Positions 50,250 through 61,108 of a DNA stretch of 64,000 nucleotides are shown piece by piece. The stretch spans positions 2,914,001 to 2,978,000 of the forward strand of contig NZ_CP098518.1 in the NCBI RefSeq assembly GCF_023703795.1, given 5' to 3'. Origin of the DNA: Haloplanus sp. HW8-1. GTDB lineage: Archaea; Halobacteriota; Halobacteria; Halobacteriales; Haloferacaceae. The notes under the pieces were generated by a model. The model searched no databases and was not told the DNA's origin. It saw nothing but the letters and a program-made list of their open reading frames with translations. The first letter of the stretch is position 1; each line of letters begins with the position of its first letter. The translations under genes and the position numbers were made by a program.

Positions 50250-52307
50250 GTGAGCGAATCAGGTGGCCCCCTTTCGCCGGACAGACCGGACGCGGAGAAG
50301 GACTTCGAGGTCGACGCACCCTTCGAGCCGGCGGGCGACCAACCCGATGCGATAGCGCAGTTGGTCGATGGCTTTCGGTCGGGTATGGCACAACAGACGC
50401 TTCTTGGCGTAACGGGGTCGGGCAAAACGAACACCGTCTCCTGGGTCGTCGAAGAACTCCAGCAACCGACGCTGGTGATCGCCCACAACAAGACGCTGGC
50501 CGCACAGCTCTACGAGGAGTTCCGGACCCTGTTTCCCAACAACGCGGTCGAATATTTTGTATCCTACTACGACTACTACCAGCCCGAGGCGTACGTCGAG
50601 CAGACGGACACGTTCATCGACAAGGACGCCTCGATCAACGACGAGATCGACCGCCTGCGCCACTCGGCCACCCGCTCGCTGTTGACCCGCGAGGACGTGA
50701 TCGTCGTCGCCTCCGTCTCGGCCATCTACGGCCTCGGCGACCCCGCGAACTACGTCGACATGGCCATGCGCCTGGAGACGGGCCAGGAGATCGACCGCGA
50801 CGAACTGCTCGCTCGCCTCGTCGACCTCAACTACGACCGCAACGACGTGGACTTCACCCAGGGCACCTTCCGGGTCCGGGGTGACACCGTCGAGGTGTTC
50901 CCGATGTACGGCCGCTACGCCGTCCGCGTGGAGTTCTGGGGCGACGAGATCGACCGCCTGACGAAACTCGATCCGCTGGAAGGCGAGGTCAAGAGCCGGG
51001 AACCGGCCGCTCTGATCCACCCGGCGGAACACTACTCGATCCCGGAGGAGCGTCTCGAAAACGCCATCGACGAGATCGAGGCCCTGATGGCGGATCGGGT
51101 CGCCTACTTCGAGCGCCAAGGCGACCTCGTCGCCGCCCAGCGGATCGAGGAGCGCACCACCTTCGACATCGAGATGCTGCGGGAGACTGGCTACTGCTCC
51201 GGTATCGAGAACTACTCCGTCCACCTCTCGGACCGCGAGTCCGGCGAGGCACCCTACACCCTGCTCGATTACTTCCCGGACGACTTCCTCACCGTGATCG
51301 ACGAGTCCCACCAGACGCTCCCCCAGATCAAAGGGCAGTACGAGGGCGACAAGTCACGCAAGGACTCGCTGGTCGAGAACGGGTTCCGCCTCCCGACGGC
51401 CTACGACAACCGCCCGCTCACCTTCGAGGAGTTCCGCGCGAAGACCGACCGGACGCTGTACGTCTCGGCGACGCCGGGCGACTACGAACGCGAGCACTCG
51501 GAGCAGGTGGTCGAACAGATCGTCCGCCCGACCTACCTCGTCGACCCCGCGATCGAGGTGGCCGAGGCCACGGGACAGATCGAGGACCTCATGGATCGGA
51601 TCGACGGGCGGATCGAACGGGACGAGCGCGTCCTCGTCACCACCCTCACCAAGCGCATGGCCGAGGACCTCACCGAGTATCTCTCGGAGGCCGGGGTGGC
51701 GGTGGAGTACATGCACGACGAGACGGACACGTTGGAGCGCCACGAACTCATCCGGGGGTTGCGCCTCGGGGAGTTCGACGTGCTCGTCGGCATCAACCTC
51801 CTCCGGGAGGGGCTGGACATCCCCGAGGTGTCGCTCGTCGCCATCCTCGACGCCGATCAGGAGGGCTTCCTCCGCTCGGAGACGACGCTCGTCCAGACGA
51901 TGGGGCGGGCGGCCCGGAACGTCAACGGCGAGGTGGTGCTCTACGCCGACGAGGTGACCGATTCGATGCAGGCGGCCATCGACGAGACGCGCCGTCGCCG
52001 CCGGATCCAGCGCGAGTTCAACGAGGAGCACGGCCACGAACCGACGACCATCGAGAAGGCGGTCGGCGAGACCAACCTGCCGGGGAGCGAGACGGACACC
52101 TCGGGCGTCACCGGCGACGCGCCGGAGAGCGAGGACGAGGCACGCGCCCGGATCGAGGCGCTCGAAGACCGGATGGCGGCCGCCGCCGACAACCTGGAGT
52201 TCGAACTCGCCGCGGACATCCGCGACCGCATCCGCGAACTCCGCGCCGAGTTCGAGTTCGACGACGCCGACGACGGGGTCGCCCCCGAGGTCGACGCCGA
52301 CTTCTGA
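50250..52307 (+). CDS. uvrB: Excinuclease ABC subunit B
   Basis: A 685-residue helicase-like subunit of nucleotide excision repair. Walker [10 protein letters not shown] at 52-60, the beta-hairpin [11 protein letters not shown] near 105, DEAD-like DESHQ near 352, helicase motif VI MGRAARN near 550, and a C-terminal UVR domain that binds UvrC ([20 protein letters not shown] near 635). The start is GTG with the SD GGAG 6 nt upstream (50241-50244), unlike the mostly leaderless genes around. Works with UvrC (58240); uvrA is not in the window. Confidence 0.95.
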   Translation: MSESGGPLSPDRPDAEKDFEVDAPFEPAGDQPDAIAQLVDGFRSGMAQQTLLGVTGSGKTNTVSWVVEELQQPTLVIAHNKTLAAQLYEEFRTLFPNNAVEYFVSYYDYYQPEAYVEQTDTFIDKDASINDEIDRLRHSATRSLLTREDVIVVASVSAIYGLGDPANYVDMAMRLETGQEIDRDELLARLVDLNYDRNDVDFTQGTFRVRGDTVEVFPMYGRYAVRVEFWGDEIDRLTKLDPLEGEVKSREPAALIHPAEHYSIPEERLENAIDEIEALMADRVAYFERQGDLVAAQRIEERTTFDIEMLRETGYCSGIENYSVHLSDRESGEAPYTLLDYFPDDFLTVIDESHQTLPQIKGQYEGDKSRKDSLVENGFRLPTAYDNRPLTFEEFRAKTDRTLYVSATPGDYEREHSEQVVEQIVRPTYLVDPAIEVAEATGQIEDLMDRIDGRIERDERVLVTTLTKRMAEDLTEYLSEAGVAVEYMHDETDTLERHELIRGLRLGEFDVLVGINLLREGLDIPEVSLVAILDADQEGFLRSETTLVQTMGRAARNVNGEVVLYADEVTDSMQAAIDETRRRRRIQREFNEEHGHEPTTIEKAVGETNLPGSETDTSGVTGDAPESEDEARARIEALEDRMAAAADNLEFELAADIRDRIRELRAEFEFDDADDGVAPEVDADF

Positions 52308-52390
52308 TCCTCAGCGTTCGTCCAGTCCCTCGCCGTGCCAACCGTCACCAATGTTTATGTACCGAGGGGCGGAATGTAGAACCGTTACGG

Positions 52391-52552
52391 ATGAGTCACG
52401 AATCCGATCCGACGCGCCTTCGCGGGGAGGGTCGCTCGACCCCCGAAGGCCCGGCGCCCAAGCGCCTCCTCGGCCGTCTCGAATCGCATCTCGCCGAGTG
52501 GCCGCGGCGCTACGTCGACATGCAGGTCGAAGCGCTCGATCCGAAGCAGTAA
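52391..52552 (+). CDS. Small protein of 53 residues
   Basis: An ORF starting MSHESDPTRLRGEGRSTPEG and ending DMQVEALDPKQ. Its helix LLGRLESHLAEWPRRYVD is amphipathic, and the codon use is haloarchaeal. TTTATG lies about 34 nt before the ATG. It sits between uvrB and the TauE gene. No family is known to me, and it may be a conserved haloarchaeal small protein. Confidence 0.5.
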   Translation: MSHESDPTRLRGEGRSTPEGPAPKRLLGRLESHLAEWPRRYVDMQVEALDPKQ

Positions 52553-52607
52553 CGCACCCCCGCGCCCAGCGCCCTCTCACGTTCGTCGCAGCCGCCCCGA
52601 TGTCCGC

Positions 52608-53696
52608 TCAGCCCAGTCCCGCCGCCATCAGGAACAGCGCCGTCGCGATGACGCCAAAGAGCATCGCGACGAACCGCTTGATCGTCCGGGTGCTGAGCGC
52701 GTTCGACACGTAGGGAGCGACCTGTCCGCCCGTCACCGTCGCGGGGACGGTGAACACGACCATGTTCCAGGGCGTCGAGGCGAGCGAGAGCGAGTGGCCG
52801 CCGACGATTCCGCCGCCGAACACGTGGACCAGCGACGCGAGGATGGCCGTCAGCGCGACGACGATGTGGTTCGTCCCGATGGCCACCCGCACCGGCACCT
52901 TCGTCCCGAGCATCGAGATGATGCCCAGTTCGCCGATGCCGAACCCCGCGAGTCCCTGGAAGGTGCCGCCGATGCTGTAGTTCGCGGCTCGGCGCAGGTA
53001 GCCTCCCCGGGTGTACGTGTAGTCGTCACCGTCGCGGTCGACCCGCGTCACGGTGCCGTCCTCGGCCGTCTCGACCCCTGCCGGCCCGAGTTTGTTGCTG
53101 TCGTCGGGGAGGTCCGTCCCGGTCGCCGCCGTCCCGCCGTCGGCGGCGGCGCCGTCGCCGCTCCCGTCGCCCTCGCCGTGATCGAGGTTGGTCCTGAACA
53201 GCAGATACGCGGCCGCGAGCAAGGCGAGTCCGAGCAGAGCGTGAAAGACGGGTTCGGGGATGACAAAGGAGAGCAGCGCCCCGCCGACGACGAACGGGAT
53301 CGACCCGCCGACGAGGGACAGCGCCAGCCGTCGGTCGACGAGGCCGTACTGGACGAACGCCACCGACGAACTCGACAGGCCGAAGGCCTCGCTGATCAGT
53401 CCGACTTTCACGAGCGTCTCGGGTTCGAGCGGCTGGGCGAAAAGCGGGAAGACGAAGATCAGGAAGGGGACGAACAGTGCGGACCCGCTGATGCCGACGG
53501 TGTTCACGATGGTCGCCCCGAGCAGGAAGGCGGGACAGAGCCACCAGAACTCGAGCCAGTAGTCGCCTCCCGCGTCGTTCGGCGCGGGCGCCGCGAAGAA
53601 CACGCCGACGATGAAGATGACCGGCGCCGCGAAGACGAAGAAGTGCTGGTACTTCAGGAGCCACTTCTGTACGCGGCTGGATGACGAGGTACTCAT
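52608..53696 (-). CDS. TauE/SafE family sulfite exporter-like permease
   Basis: A 362-residue membrane protein with about eight helices in two halves. The family feature G-I-S-G-S-A-LFVPFLIF near 65 and GTNHIVVALTAILASLVH near 258 bound the two repeats. A cytosolic acidic insert (LDHGEGDGSGDGAAADGGTA and on, residues about 165-210) separates them. The family exports sulfite or organosulfonates. Substrate unknown. Confidence 0.86.
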   Translation of the reverse strand: MSTSSSSRVQKWLLKYQHFFVFAAPVIFIVGVFFAAPAPNDAGGDYWLEFWWLCPAFLLGATIVNTVGISGSALFVPFLIFVFPLFAQPLEPETLVKVGLISEAFGLSSSSVAFVQYGLVDRRLALSLVGGSIPFVVGGALLSFVIPEPVFHALLGLALLAAAYLLFRTNLDHGEGDGSGDGAAADGGTAATGTDLPDDSNKLGPAGVETAEDGTVTRVDRDGDDYTYTRGGYLRRAANYSIGGTFQGLAGFGIGELGIISMLGTKVPVRVAIGTNHIVVALTAILASLVHVFGGGIVGGHSLSLASTPWNMVVFTVPATVTGGQVAPYVSNALSTRTIKRFVAMLFGVIATALFLMAAGLG

Positions 53697-54076
53697 TGGT
53701 CCGTCGGTGTCAGTGGTCGGTGGCCGTCGCCGCCGTCCGCGGGGGACGATGCGACGATACGACGTGGAAACGGGGTTCGTTCGCACGGTCACACCGTGGC
53801 ACGGCCACCGCCAAGCGACGGGTCATCCCCATCCGGCGGGCCCCCTATCACCGAACGAACCGATCGTGTCGATGTCCAACACGCCGTCGACCGCGTCACG
53901 ACTCATTGTCGGCCCGGTCGTAGCGCAGTCGGTGTAAAAAACCTTGAGATTCGCCATCACCGTGTGTACGGAGCCCACGCGGCCCGTCGCCCTCGACCGC
54001 CGGGAGTCGCCGATCCCCCGACACTGACGGGGGACCCGCCACCATCTTTTTGCCCGCGCCACGCTCATCGGCACGT
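53697..54076. other. 380-bp gap between the TauE gene and a small membrane protein
   Basis: No supported gene. A 44-codon frame on the minus strand (53823-53957, MANLKVFYTDCATTGPTMSR) has no promoter and is doubtful. A run of six A (53936-53941) and CTTTTTG at 54046-54052, the TATA box of the next gene, are the only marks. Confidence 0.4.
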
Positions 54077-54265
54077 ATGCATCGCGCCTCGCTCGACGTC
54101 GAGGACCTACTGAAACTGGTCCTCCTCCTGGTCGTGGTCTGGCTCGCCCTCGAAATCGTCGGCGAGGTGTTCGACATCTTCTTCGGCCTACTCGGCTTCC
54201 TCCCGAACGTCCTCGGCCTCCTCGTCGTCGTCCTGATCGTTCTCTGGCTTCTCGACCGAATCTGA
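54077..54265 (+). CDS. Small two-helix membrane protein
   Basis: A 62-residue protein: LLKLVLLLVVVWLALEIVGE and VLGLLVVVLIVLWLLDRI form two hydrophobic helices. A TATA-like CTTTTTG about 28 nt upstream places the start at 54077. DUF7554-like proteins of haloarchaea have this shape. It may share a transcript with the next gene, which starts 7 bp later. Confidence 0.72.
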   Translation: MHRASLDVEDLLKLVLLLVVVWLALEIVGEVFDIFFGLLGFLPNVLGLLVVVLIVLWLLDRI

Positions 54266-54272
54266 GGTCGAC

Positions 54273-54779
54273 GTGTACAGCCTCAACGTCCCCGTGTCCG
54301 GTGCCGTCGAACGCCTCGCGGCGGATCTCCACCCGAAACTGACCGGGTTCGACCGCGTCCGTGACCGCCACGCCATCGTCTGCAAACGGTTCGAGGCCGA
54401 CGAGGCCGACCTCCATCACCTCCGGGAGCGCCTCCGCTCCGCGCTCTCGCCGACGCCCGCCTTCGAGGCTCGGGTGACGGGGATCGACGCCTTCGAGACG
54501 CCGACCCACGGTCCGGGGCCGGTCGTCTACCTCGCCGTCGAGAGCCCCGGGCTCCGCGACCTGCACGCGCGACTGGTCGAGGCGTTCGGCGCCGTCGACG
54601 ACGAACTCGAAGGCCCGGCGTACGTTCCCCACGTCACCCTCGCACGCGACGGTCCCGCCGACGCGGTCGACCGCCTGCTTGCGACGCCCGTCGACCCGAT
54701 CACGTGGACGGTGTCGGAACTCCACCTCTGGAGTCGCGCCCGGCGCGAGACGGCGTGGAACGTCCCCGTACCCCGCTAG
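54273..54779 (+). CDS. 2'-5' RNA ligase/phosphodiesterase family protein
   Basis: A 168-residue 2H-phosphoesterase-fold protein. The second catalytic HxT is clear (VPHVTLARD near 122). The first is altered to RHAIVCK near 33, in place of HxTL. The family ligates or cleaves 2'-5' bonds, or hydrolyses cyclic phosphates; with one motif changed it may be a phosphodiesterase of lower activity. GTG start. Confidence 0.78.
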   Translation: MYSLNVPVSGAVERLAADLHPKLTGFDRVRDRHAIVCKRFEADEADLHHLRERLRSALSPTPAFEARVTGIDAFETPTHGPGPVVYLAVESPGLRDLHARLVEAFGAVDDELEGPAYVPHVTLARDGPADAVDRLLATPVDPITWTVSELHLWSRARRETAWNVPVPR

Positions 54780-56122
54780 CGCGTCCGCACGCGCATCGGC
54801 ATGCCGTCCTCGGGATGCATCGTCAGCGATCCCCGGAGATCGAACGGTTCCTCGCGGGCGTACGACAGGCTGTACTCCCGGCCGACGACCGCGAGGATGA
54901 GTTTCGCCTCGAGCAGCGAGAACTGCTTGCCGATGCAGTGACGCGGCCCGCCCCCGAAGGGGAAGTGGGCGAACCGGGGGCGGTCGGCCCGCCGCTCCCG
55001 CGACCACCGCTCCGGGTCGAACCGCCCGGGGTCGGTCCACCACCGCGGGGAGCGGTGGACCGCCCACTGTGGCAGCATGATCGCCGACCCCTCGGGCACC
55101 CGGTAGCCCCCGAGTTTCACGTCGATGACGGGTTCCCGAAACATGACGTAGACGGGGGGGTACAGCCGCATCGTCTCCTGTAGCACCCGGTTCAGGGACG
55201 CCAACTCGCGCGTGTCGGCGAACGTCGGCGGGCCGTCGAGCACCGAATCGAGTTCCTCGTGGACCCGCCGCTCTGTCGCCGGGTGTTCCGAGAGCAGGTA
55301 GAACGCGTAGGTGAGCGTCAGGGCCGTCGTGTCGTGGCCCGCGAGTAGCATCGTCACCACCTCGTCGCGCAACTGTTCGTCGGTCTGCTCCCCCCGGTTC
55401 TGCGCCCGGAGGAGGATCGAGAGGAGGTCCATCGGCGGATCCGCGTCGTCCTCGCTCCCCTCGGTCCCGCGGCGCTCGGCGACGACGTCGGCGACCACGT
55501 CTTCCAGTCGCTGGACGGCGGCCTCGTACTCGCGGTTCTCGCGGGTCGGGAGCCAGTCCGGCGTCACGAACCGGAAGGGATTCGGCTCGAACCGCGCACC
55601 CAGCGGTTCCAGGTTCTCCTGGATCGTCCGCACCCGTTCCTCGCCCAGATCGACACCCAGCATGGCGTCGGCGATGATCCTCACCGTCAGCCGCGCCATC
55701 TCCAGTTCCAGATCGAGTTCGTCGCCCGCCGACCACGAGTCGACCGCCTCGGTCGCGTGTCGGGTCATCGTCTCGGCGATGCCCGCGATCCGCGACATGT
55801 CGAACGCGGGGTTGGCGAGGTCGCGCTGTCGTCGCCACTGCTCGCCCTCGCTCAGGAGCAACCCGTCGCCGAGGAGGCGTCCGAGCGCGTCGTCCTGGAA
55901 CTCCGGTTTCCGGTATTTCCCGTGGTCGCCGACGAGGATCCGCTCGATGTCCTCGGGGTTCGTCGCGATGTACGTCTCCAGCGGTCCGAGATCCACCTGG
56001 GTCACGTCGCCGTAAGCCGATTCACACGCCGACAGGAATCCGAAGGGATCCCTGGCGTACTGTCTGCTGTTACCGAAGACGGGCTCTCCACGGGGACCGG
56101 GTGGCCGTGACTGCTGACGCAT
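54776..56122 (-). CDS. Cytochrome P450
   Basis: A 448-residue soluble P450. The I-helix is LLAGHDTTALTLTY near 250; ExxR is ETMRLYPP near 308; the heme loop is FPFGGGPRHCIGKQF with the axial cysteine near 395. No membrane anchor. It oxidises a lipophilic compound with two electrons from a ferredoxin. Haloarchaeal P450s of this class resemble CYP174-like proteins. The substrate is unknown. The gene overlaps the previous convergent gene by 4 bp. Confidence 0.92.
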   Translation of the reverse strand: MRQQSRPPGPRGEPVFGNSRQYARDPFGFLSACESAYGDVTQVDLGPLETYIATNPEDIERILVGDHGKYRKPEFQDDALGRLLGDGLLLSEGEQWRRQRDLANPAFDMSRIAGIAETMTRHATEAVDSWSAGDELDLELEMARLTVRIIADAMLGVDLGEERVRTIQENLEPLGARFEPNPFRFVTPDWLPTRENREYEAAVQRLEDVVADVVAERRGTEGSEDDADPPMDLLSILLRAQNRGEQTDEQLRDEVVTMLLAGHDTTALTLTYAFYLLSEHPATERRVHEELDSVLDGPPTFADTRELASLNRVLQETMRLYPPVYVMFREPVIDVKLGGYRVPEGSAIMLPQWAVHRSPRWWTDPGRFDPERWSRERRADRPRFAHFPFGGGPRHCIGKQFSLLEAKLILAVVGREYSLSYAREEPFDLRGSLTMHPEDGMPMRVRTR

Positions 56123-56187
56123 CGCCGGCCGTTAGGAAGGGATCGGCATAAGCGCACGGCCCCGGGCGATTCCCGGTCGCGCCCCTC

Positions 56188-56460
56188 TCAGACGGTCGCG
56201 TCGGGGTCGTGTTTCTCGGCCATCCGTCGCGCCTCGCTCGCGTATCGCTCGCGCCGCGCCGTCTCCTCGACGGGCGTGAGCGTGCCCTCCTCGGCGTCGA
56301 CGGCCGCGGTGACGCCGCCCGACCGCTCGACGGCGATCGGTGCTCGCTCGATCCGCCGGACCGACTCGCCGTCCGTCGTCGCGTACACCAGCGCGATGAG
56401 TCCCTTGTCGTCGTACGTTCGCTCGACGAGCCATAGCCGCGTCGTTCCGTCGTCGCTCAT
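56188..56460 (-). CDS. Small uncharacterised protein
   Basis: A 90-residue protein starting MSDDGTTRLWLVERTYDDKG. Two beta strands and a helix (VERTYDDKGLIALVYATTDG; ETARRERYASEARRMAEKHD). A TATA GGTATAATC lies 29 nt upstream (56485-56493). Reminds me of DUF7113 haloarchaeal proteins. No function. Upstream of the P450 gene on the same strand. Confidence 0.72.
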   Translation of the reverse strand: MSDDGTTRLWLVERTYDDKGLIALVYATTDGESVRRIERAPIAVERSGGVTAAVDAEEGTLTPVEETARRERYASEARRMAEKHDPDATV

Positions 56461-56484
56461 ACCCTCCTCAATCGCCGCCACCGG

Positions 56485-56493
56485 GATTATACC
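56485..56493 (-). promoter_or_regulatory. TATA box for the gene at 56460
   Basis: Leftward GGTATAATC, centred 29 nt before the ATG. Confidence 0.6.
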
Positions 56494-56507
56494 CTCGGTC
56501 GTACGGG

Positions 56508-58130
56508 CTACCGGCGGTCCGCAGCGACCTGCCCGTCGCTTGCCCGCAGTTCGTCGACGCTCCGAGAGAGGTCGTCGATCACCTCGTCGGCCTCGTTGGC
56601 TGCGGCCACGATCCGGTCGGCGGCCGCGGCCGTCTCCTCTGCCCGGTCCCGGAGCGTCTCGATGGTCGCGGTGAGTTCCTCGCCGGTCGCCGCCTGGTCG
56701 TCGGCCGTCCGGGACACCTCGGCGACGCCGTCGGCGAGTCGGTCGATGGTCTCCGCGATCTCCTCGAAGGTTTCCAGTACGCCGTCGATCTGCTGGCTCG
56801 CCTCCTCGATGCGGTCGACGGACCGCGTGGCCGCCTCGACGGTCTCGTCCGTCTGTGTCTGGAGCGTCTGGATGTCGTCGGTGATCTCTTCGGTGTGGTC
56901 GTGTGTCTGCTCGGCCAGCGACTTCACCTCCTCAGCGACGACGGCGAACCCGTCGCCGTCCTCGCCCGCCCGTGCCGCCTCGATGTTGGCGTTGAGTGCC
57001 AGCAGATTCGTCCGGTCGGCCACCTCCGAGATGACCTCGACGACCGCCTCGATGTCGTCCATCCGGTCGCCGAGGGCGGTCACGTCCTCGACGAGTTCCT
57101 CGCTCACGTCCACGACGCTCTCGGTCGCTTCGCGTGCGTCCGCGCTCGCGTCGAGACCGTCGCTGGCCGCGGTCCGTGCCTCGTCGGCCGCCGATTCGAC
57201 CTCGTCGGTCGTCGCCGCGACCTCCTCGATGCTCGCGCTGAACGACTGCATCTCCTCGGCTCCTTCCTGGAGCAAGCCGTTCTGGTCCTCGACGTTCTCC
57301 GCGATGTCGACCGCCGCCGTCGCCGTCCGGTCGATGGCGTCGGCCAGCGACTGCGTCTCGTCGTCGACCTCGCTGGCGAGGCTCTCGAACTCCTCGGCCG
57401 TCCGGTTCAACTCCGTGATCACCTCCGCGAGGCGGTCGTCGACCACGCGGTCGTCGGTGTCGAACGATGCCCTGGAATCTAGACGCCCGTCCGCCAGGTC
57501 GTGGAGGGTGCCCCTGATCTCGTCGACGAGGTCCGCGACGGCCTCCTGCCGTTTCACCTCGCTCGTCCGATCCCGAATCGCCTGGATGACGGCCACGAAC
57601 TCACCCTCCTCGTTCAGCGGCATCGACGTGTGCCGGAAGTGGCGCGTCTCGCCCCGCCGGTCGGTCACCGTCTCGTCGGTCGCGTACAGTGACAGCGACT
57701 CGTCTTCGAGTTCTACTCCCTCGCGTTCGTCGGCCGATTCGGGCGACTCCAGGACGGTCTGGGCCAGCATCTCCCGCTCGCGCCCGTCGGGGTAAAACAC
57801 CGTACTCGGCTTCGTCGAGCCGATGGCGACGTCGTCCCCGTTTCCGGAGAACTCCTCGATGCTGTGGTTCCACGCCGCGATGGCACCGCTTCCGTCGAGG
57901 ATGAACACCGGCATCCCGACGCCGTCGATCAGGACGTCGTCGTCAACGTTCAGTTCCACGGCACGCCCCGCGTCCGCCCCGTCCGTAGCTCCCGTCTCCT
58001 CGGACTCCGTCGATTCGATGGTGACGGCGTCGGCGTTCGCTTCGGCACGGCCGCCGTCGGTTCGAATCCGCTCGGGACGAGGCCCGGCCACCGACGGCTG
58101 TGATCCTTGCGAGTCGGGAGTGCGATCCAT
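56508..58130 (-). CDS. Soluble methyl-accepting transducer (Htr type)
   Basis: A 540-residue chemotaxis receptor with no membrane helix. A PAS-like domain at about 65-190 ([19 protein letters not shown]) senses an internal signal. The signalling domain (about 280-520) has the conserved hairpin [20 protein letters not shown] then [20 protein letters not shown], which contacts CheW and CheA. Acidic N-terminal 60 residues. No che gene nearby. A TATA CGTTAAGAAT is about 27 nt before the ATG. Confidence 0.88.
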   Translation of the reverse strand: MDRTPDSQGSQPSVAGPRPERIRTDGGRAEANADAVTIESTESEETGATDGADAGRAVELNVDDDVLIDGVGMPVFILDGSGAIAAWNHSIEEFSGNGDDVAIGSTKPSTVFYPDGREREMLAQTVLESPESADEREGVELEDESLSLYATDETVTDRRGETRHFRHTSMPLNEEGEFVAVIQAIRDRTSEVKRQEAVADLVDEIRGTLHDLADGRLDSRASFDTDDRVVDDRLAEVITELNRTAEEFESLASEVDDETQSLADAIDRTATAAVDIAENVEDQNGLLQEGAEEMQSFSASIEEVAATTDEVESAADEARTAASDGLDASADAREATESVVDVSEELVEDVTALGDRMDDIEAVVEVISEVADRTNLLALNANIEAARAGEDGDGFAVVAEEVKSLAEQTHDHTEEITDDIQTLQTQTDETVEAATRSVDRIEEASQQIDGVLETFEEIAETIDRLADGVAEVSRTADDQAATGEELTATIETLRDRAEETAAAADRIVAAANEADEVIDDLSRSVDELRASDGQVAADRR

Positions 58131-58239
58131 GCTAGAGGCCTTACTACCGCTATTCTTAACGTTTTCCTGCAATTCTCAGCGATGAAAATGGAATCGGACA
58201 CGTCAAGCTCATCAGTCCGTGGTCGCTACGAGGGCGGTG

Positions 58240-59973
58240 ATGGACGCGAGTGCGGTTCGCGCGCGTGCGGCCAACCTCCCCCGTGATCCGGGGGTCTATC
58301 TCTTCTACGAGGCCGACGACGTGCGGTACGTCGGCAAGGCGGTCGACCTCCGGGACCGGGTCCGCTCGTACGCCGATCCGCGGAGTGATCGTATCCGGCG
58401 GATGGTCGACCGCGCAGACCGGATCGACGTGGCCGTTACCGACACGGAGACACAGGCGCTCCTGTTGGAGGCGAACCTCATCAAACGCCACCAGCCGCGG
58501 TACAACGTCCGGCTGAAAGACGACAAGTCGTACCCGCTCGTCCAGTTCACCGACCACCCGATCCCCCGGATCGAGGTGACGCGGGACCCCGAGGAGGGTG
58601 CGACCGTGTTCGGCCCGTTCACCGAGAAGGGGCGCGTCGAGACGGTCCTGAAGGCGATCCGCGAGGTGTACGGGCTCCGGGGCTGTTCCGATCACAAGTA
58701 TCGGGACCGGGATCGGCCCTGTCTCGACTACGAGATGGGGCTGTGTAGCGCGCCATGCACCGACGAGATCGACGCGGCGTCGTACGCCGATGACGTGCGT
58801 GCGGCCCGCCGGTTCTTCGAGGGGGAGACGGGAGTGCTGGCCGATCCACTCCGCCGGGAGATGGCAGCCGCCGCGGAGGAGCAGTCCTTCGAGCGCGCCG
58901 CCAACCTTCGGGACCGACTGGAGGCCGTCGAATCGTTCCACGGGGCTGGCGGCGAGGCGGTGGCGTCGCCGGGCGACGAGCGGACGGTCGACGTCCTCGG
59001 GGCGGCCGTGGAGGGTGACCGCGCGACGGTCGCCCGCCTCCACAGCGAGCGCGGGCAACTCGTCGATCGCTCTCGACACCGCCTCGACGCCCCCGAGGGC
59101 GAGGACCGGATCGGCGCTCTCCTCGCCGCCTTCATCCCCCAGTACTACGCCGACCGGGACCTCCCCGACGCCGTCCTCTGCTCGGAGCGGCCGGCCGACG
59201 AGGAGCTGCTCGCGTGGCTGGACGCCGAGGGCGTCTCGCTGCGGGTCCCCGGCGCCGGCCGCGAGGCGAAGTTGGTCGACCTCGCGCTGAAGAACGCCCG
59301 GAGTCGCCCGGGCCAAGACGACGGCGGCGCCCGTCTCGCCGAGGCGCTCGGCCTCGACGGCCGGGTCGAGCGCATCGAGGGCTTCGACGTGAGCCACACC
59401 GGTGGTCGGGCGGCCGTCGGCAGCGACGTCTGTTTCGTCGACGGGAGTGCGGAGAAGTCGGCCTACCGCCGAAAGAAGCTCACCGATCGGAACGACGACT
59501 ACGCGAACGTACGCGAACTCCTCTGTTGGCGCGCCGAGCGCGCCGTCGCGGGCGAAGACGACCGTCCCGATCCGGATCTCCTCCTGATCGATGGCGGCGA
59601 GGGACAACTGGCCGCCGCATGCGACGCCCTCGCGGAGGCCGGGTGGACGGTCCCGGCGGTGGCACTCGCCAAGGCCGACGAACGGGTAATCACGCCCGAC
59701 GACGTCCGTGACTGGGACGACGACGCTCCTCACCTGCATCTCCTTCAGCGGGTCCGCGACGAGGCCCACCGGTTCGCGGTCCAGTATCACGGAACCGTCC
59801 GCGACGAGGTGTCGACGGCGCTCGACGAGGTGCCGGGCGTCGGCCCCGAGACGCGGCGGCGCCTCCTCCGACGGTTCGGGAGCGTCGAGAACGTCCGGGC
59901 GGCGTCGGCCGCGGACCTCCGGAGCGTGACGGGCGTCGGCGAGAAGACCGCCGAGGCGTTGCGACGGCTGTGA
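58240..59973 (+). CDS. uvrC: Excinuclease ABC subunit C
   Basis: A 577-residue endonuclease subunit. GIY-YIG domain at residues 15-90 ([20 protein letters not shown]), the UVR motif near 205-235, RNase-H-like nuclease 340-490 ([20 protein letters not shown] then [10 protein letters not shown]) and a C-terminal helix-hairpin-helix pair ([20 protein letters not shown]). Cuts both sides of a lesion. Start at [10 protein letters not shown]; a GTG 21 nt earlier is possible. Confidence 0.95.
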   Translation: MDASAVRARAANLPRDPGVYLFYEADDVRYVGKAVDLRDRVRSYADPRSDRIRRMVDRADRIDVAVTDTETQALLLEANLIKRHQPRYNVRLKDDKSYPLVQFTDHPIPRIEVTRDPEEGATVFGPFTEKGRVETVLKAIREVYGLRGCSDHKYRDRDRPCLDYEMGLCSAPCTDEIDAASYADDVRAARRFFEGETGVLADPLRREMAAAAEEQSFERAANLRDRLEAVESFHGAGGEAVASPGDERTVDVLGAAVEGDRATVARLHSERGQLVDRSRHRLDAPEGEDRIGALLAAFIPQYYADRDLPDAVLCSERPADEELLAWLDAEGVSLRVPGAGREAKLVDLALKNARSRPGQDDGGARLAEALGLDGRVERIEGFDVSHTGGRAAVGSDVCFVDGSAEKSAYRRKKLTDRNDDYANVRELLCWRAERAVAGEDDRPDPDLLLIDGGEGQLAAACDALAEAGWTVPAVALAKADERVITPDDVRDWDDDAPHLHLLQRVRDEAHRFAVQYHGTVRDEVSTALDEVPGVGPETRRRLLRRFGSVENVRAASAADLRSVTGVGEKTAEALRRL

Positions 59974-60051
59974 TCGGTGGTTTCGTCGCTTTGCGGCGGT
60001 GGCCGTCTCGACGGGGGTCCTGACTGAGTGGAACCGTGGCGCTCGGGTCGC

Positions 60052-60966
60052 TTACGCGATCTCGTCGTACTGCTCGGCCAGTTTCTCCGCGGCGTCGTCC
60101 ATCAACTCGACCTCGTAGTCGTCGAGATCCCACTCGACGACCTCCTCGACGCCGTTCGAGCCGAGTTTGACCGGGACGCCGAAGGCGGTATTCTCGTACC
60201 CGAACTCGCCGTCGAGGGCGATACTGCCGGGGAGGACCTCGCCCGTGTCCCGGATCACGGCCTCGACCATGTGGGCGACACCCGTCGCCGGGCCCCACTC
60301 CGTCGCACCCTTGCGCTCGATGACGTCCATCGCGGACTCCTGGAGGTTGCCGAGGATCTCCTCGCGTTCGTCGGCCGAGAAGTCGGGGTCGCGCCCGTCG
60401 ACCCGGACCTTCGAGAAGACGGGGACCTGCGCGTCGCCGTGTTCGCCCAGGATCGTCGCCTCGACGTTCTGCACCGGCGCGTCGAATCGCTCCGAGAGGA
60501 CGTAGCGAAAGCGCGCCGAGTCGAGTCGGCCACCGAAACCGATCACCGAGTGTCGGTCCCGGTCGCCCGTCTCGTAGAGATGCCGGTTCAACAGGTCGAC
60601 CGGGTTCGAGGTGGTGATCGACACGAAGTCGTCGTTGTACTCGGCGATCGACGAGCCGATGTCCTCCATGATGGGTGCGTTGTCGCCCGCGAGGTCGATC
60701 CGGGTCTGGCCGGGTTTGCGCGGGATACCCGCCGTGATGACCACCACGTCCGATCCCTTGGTCGCCGCGTAGTCGCCCTGCCGGACGACCGTGTTCGAGT
60801 CGTAGGCGACCCCGTGGTTCGCGTCGGCCGCCTGTCCCACCGTCTCCGCCTCCATGTCCGGAATGTCGACGAAGACCAGTTCGTCCACGACGTCACGGAG
60901 CGCGATGTTGTACCCTGCCGCGGCCCCGACGGTTCCCGCCGCACCGATAATGCTCACTTTCGTCAT
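60052..60966 (-). CDS. mdh: Malate dehydrogenase
   Basis: A 304-residue LDH-like malate dehydrogenase: NAD(H) motif [13 protein letters not shown] near 8, substrate loop IPRKPGQTR near 81, with the Arg that selects malate over lactate, and the catalytic His in [12 protein letters not shown] near 178. Reversible oxidation of malate to oxaloacetate in the citrate cycle. Very acidic, like the well-studied Haloarcula enzyme. A single gene. Confidence 0.95.
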   Translation of the reverse strand: MTKVSIIGAAGTVGAAAGYNIALRDVVDELVFVDIPDMEAETVGQAADANHGVAYDSNTVVRQGDYAATKGSDVVVITAGIPRKPGQTRIDLAGDNAPIMEDIGSSIAEYNDDFVSITTSNPVDLLNRHLYETGDRDRHSVIGFGGRLDSARFRYVLSERFDAPVQNVEATILGEHGDAQVPVFSKVRVDGRDPDFSADEREEILGNLQESAMDVIERKGATEWGPATGVAHMVEAVIRDTGEVLPGSIALDGEFGYENTAFGVPVKLGSNGVEEVVEWDLDDYEVELMDDAAEKLAEQYDEIA

Positions 60967-61108
60967 ATCACGTACCTGTGGCGACGGATTCCGATTAAAC
61001 GCTTCGAAACACCCGGATTCGCCGCACGACCGCCGAACTGGCGTTCGACGAACGTCGATTTCTCTCCGTGCCGTGGGGTTTTTCGACCTCCACCGCCTCC
61101 GTCGATCC

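Noticed and set aside
53823-53957. A 44-codon minus-strand frame beginning MANLKVFYTDCATTGPTMSR
   Set aside because: No TATA box or ribosome site was seen, and nothing in it is recognisable; left as doubtful.
54327-54350. ORB-like string TCTCCACCCGAAACTGACCG
   Set aside because: It matches only the dyad and has no G-string; it is explained by coding sequence of the RNA-ligase-like gene.
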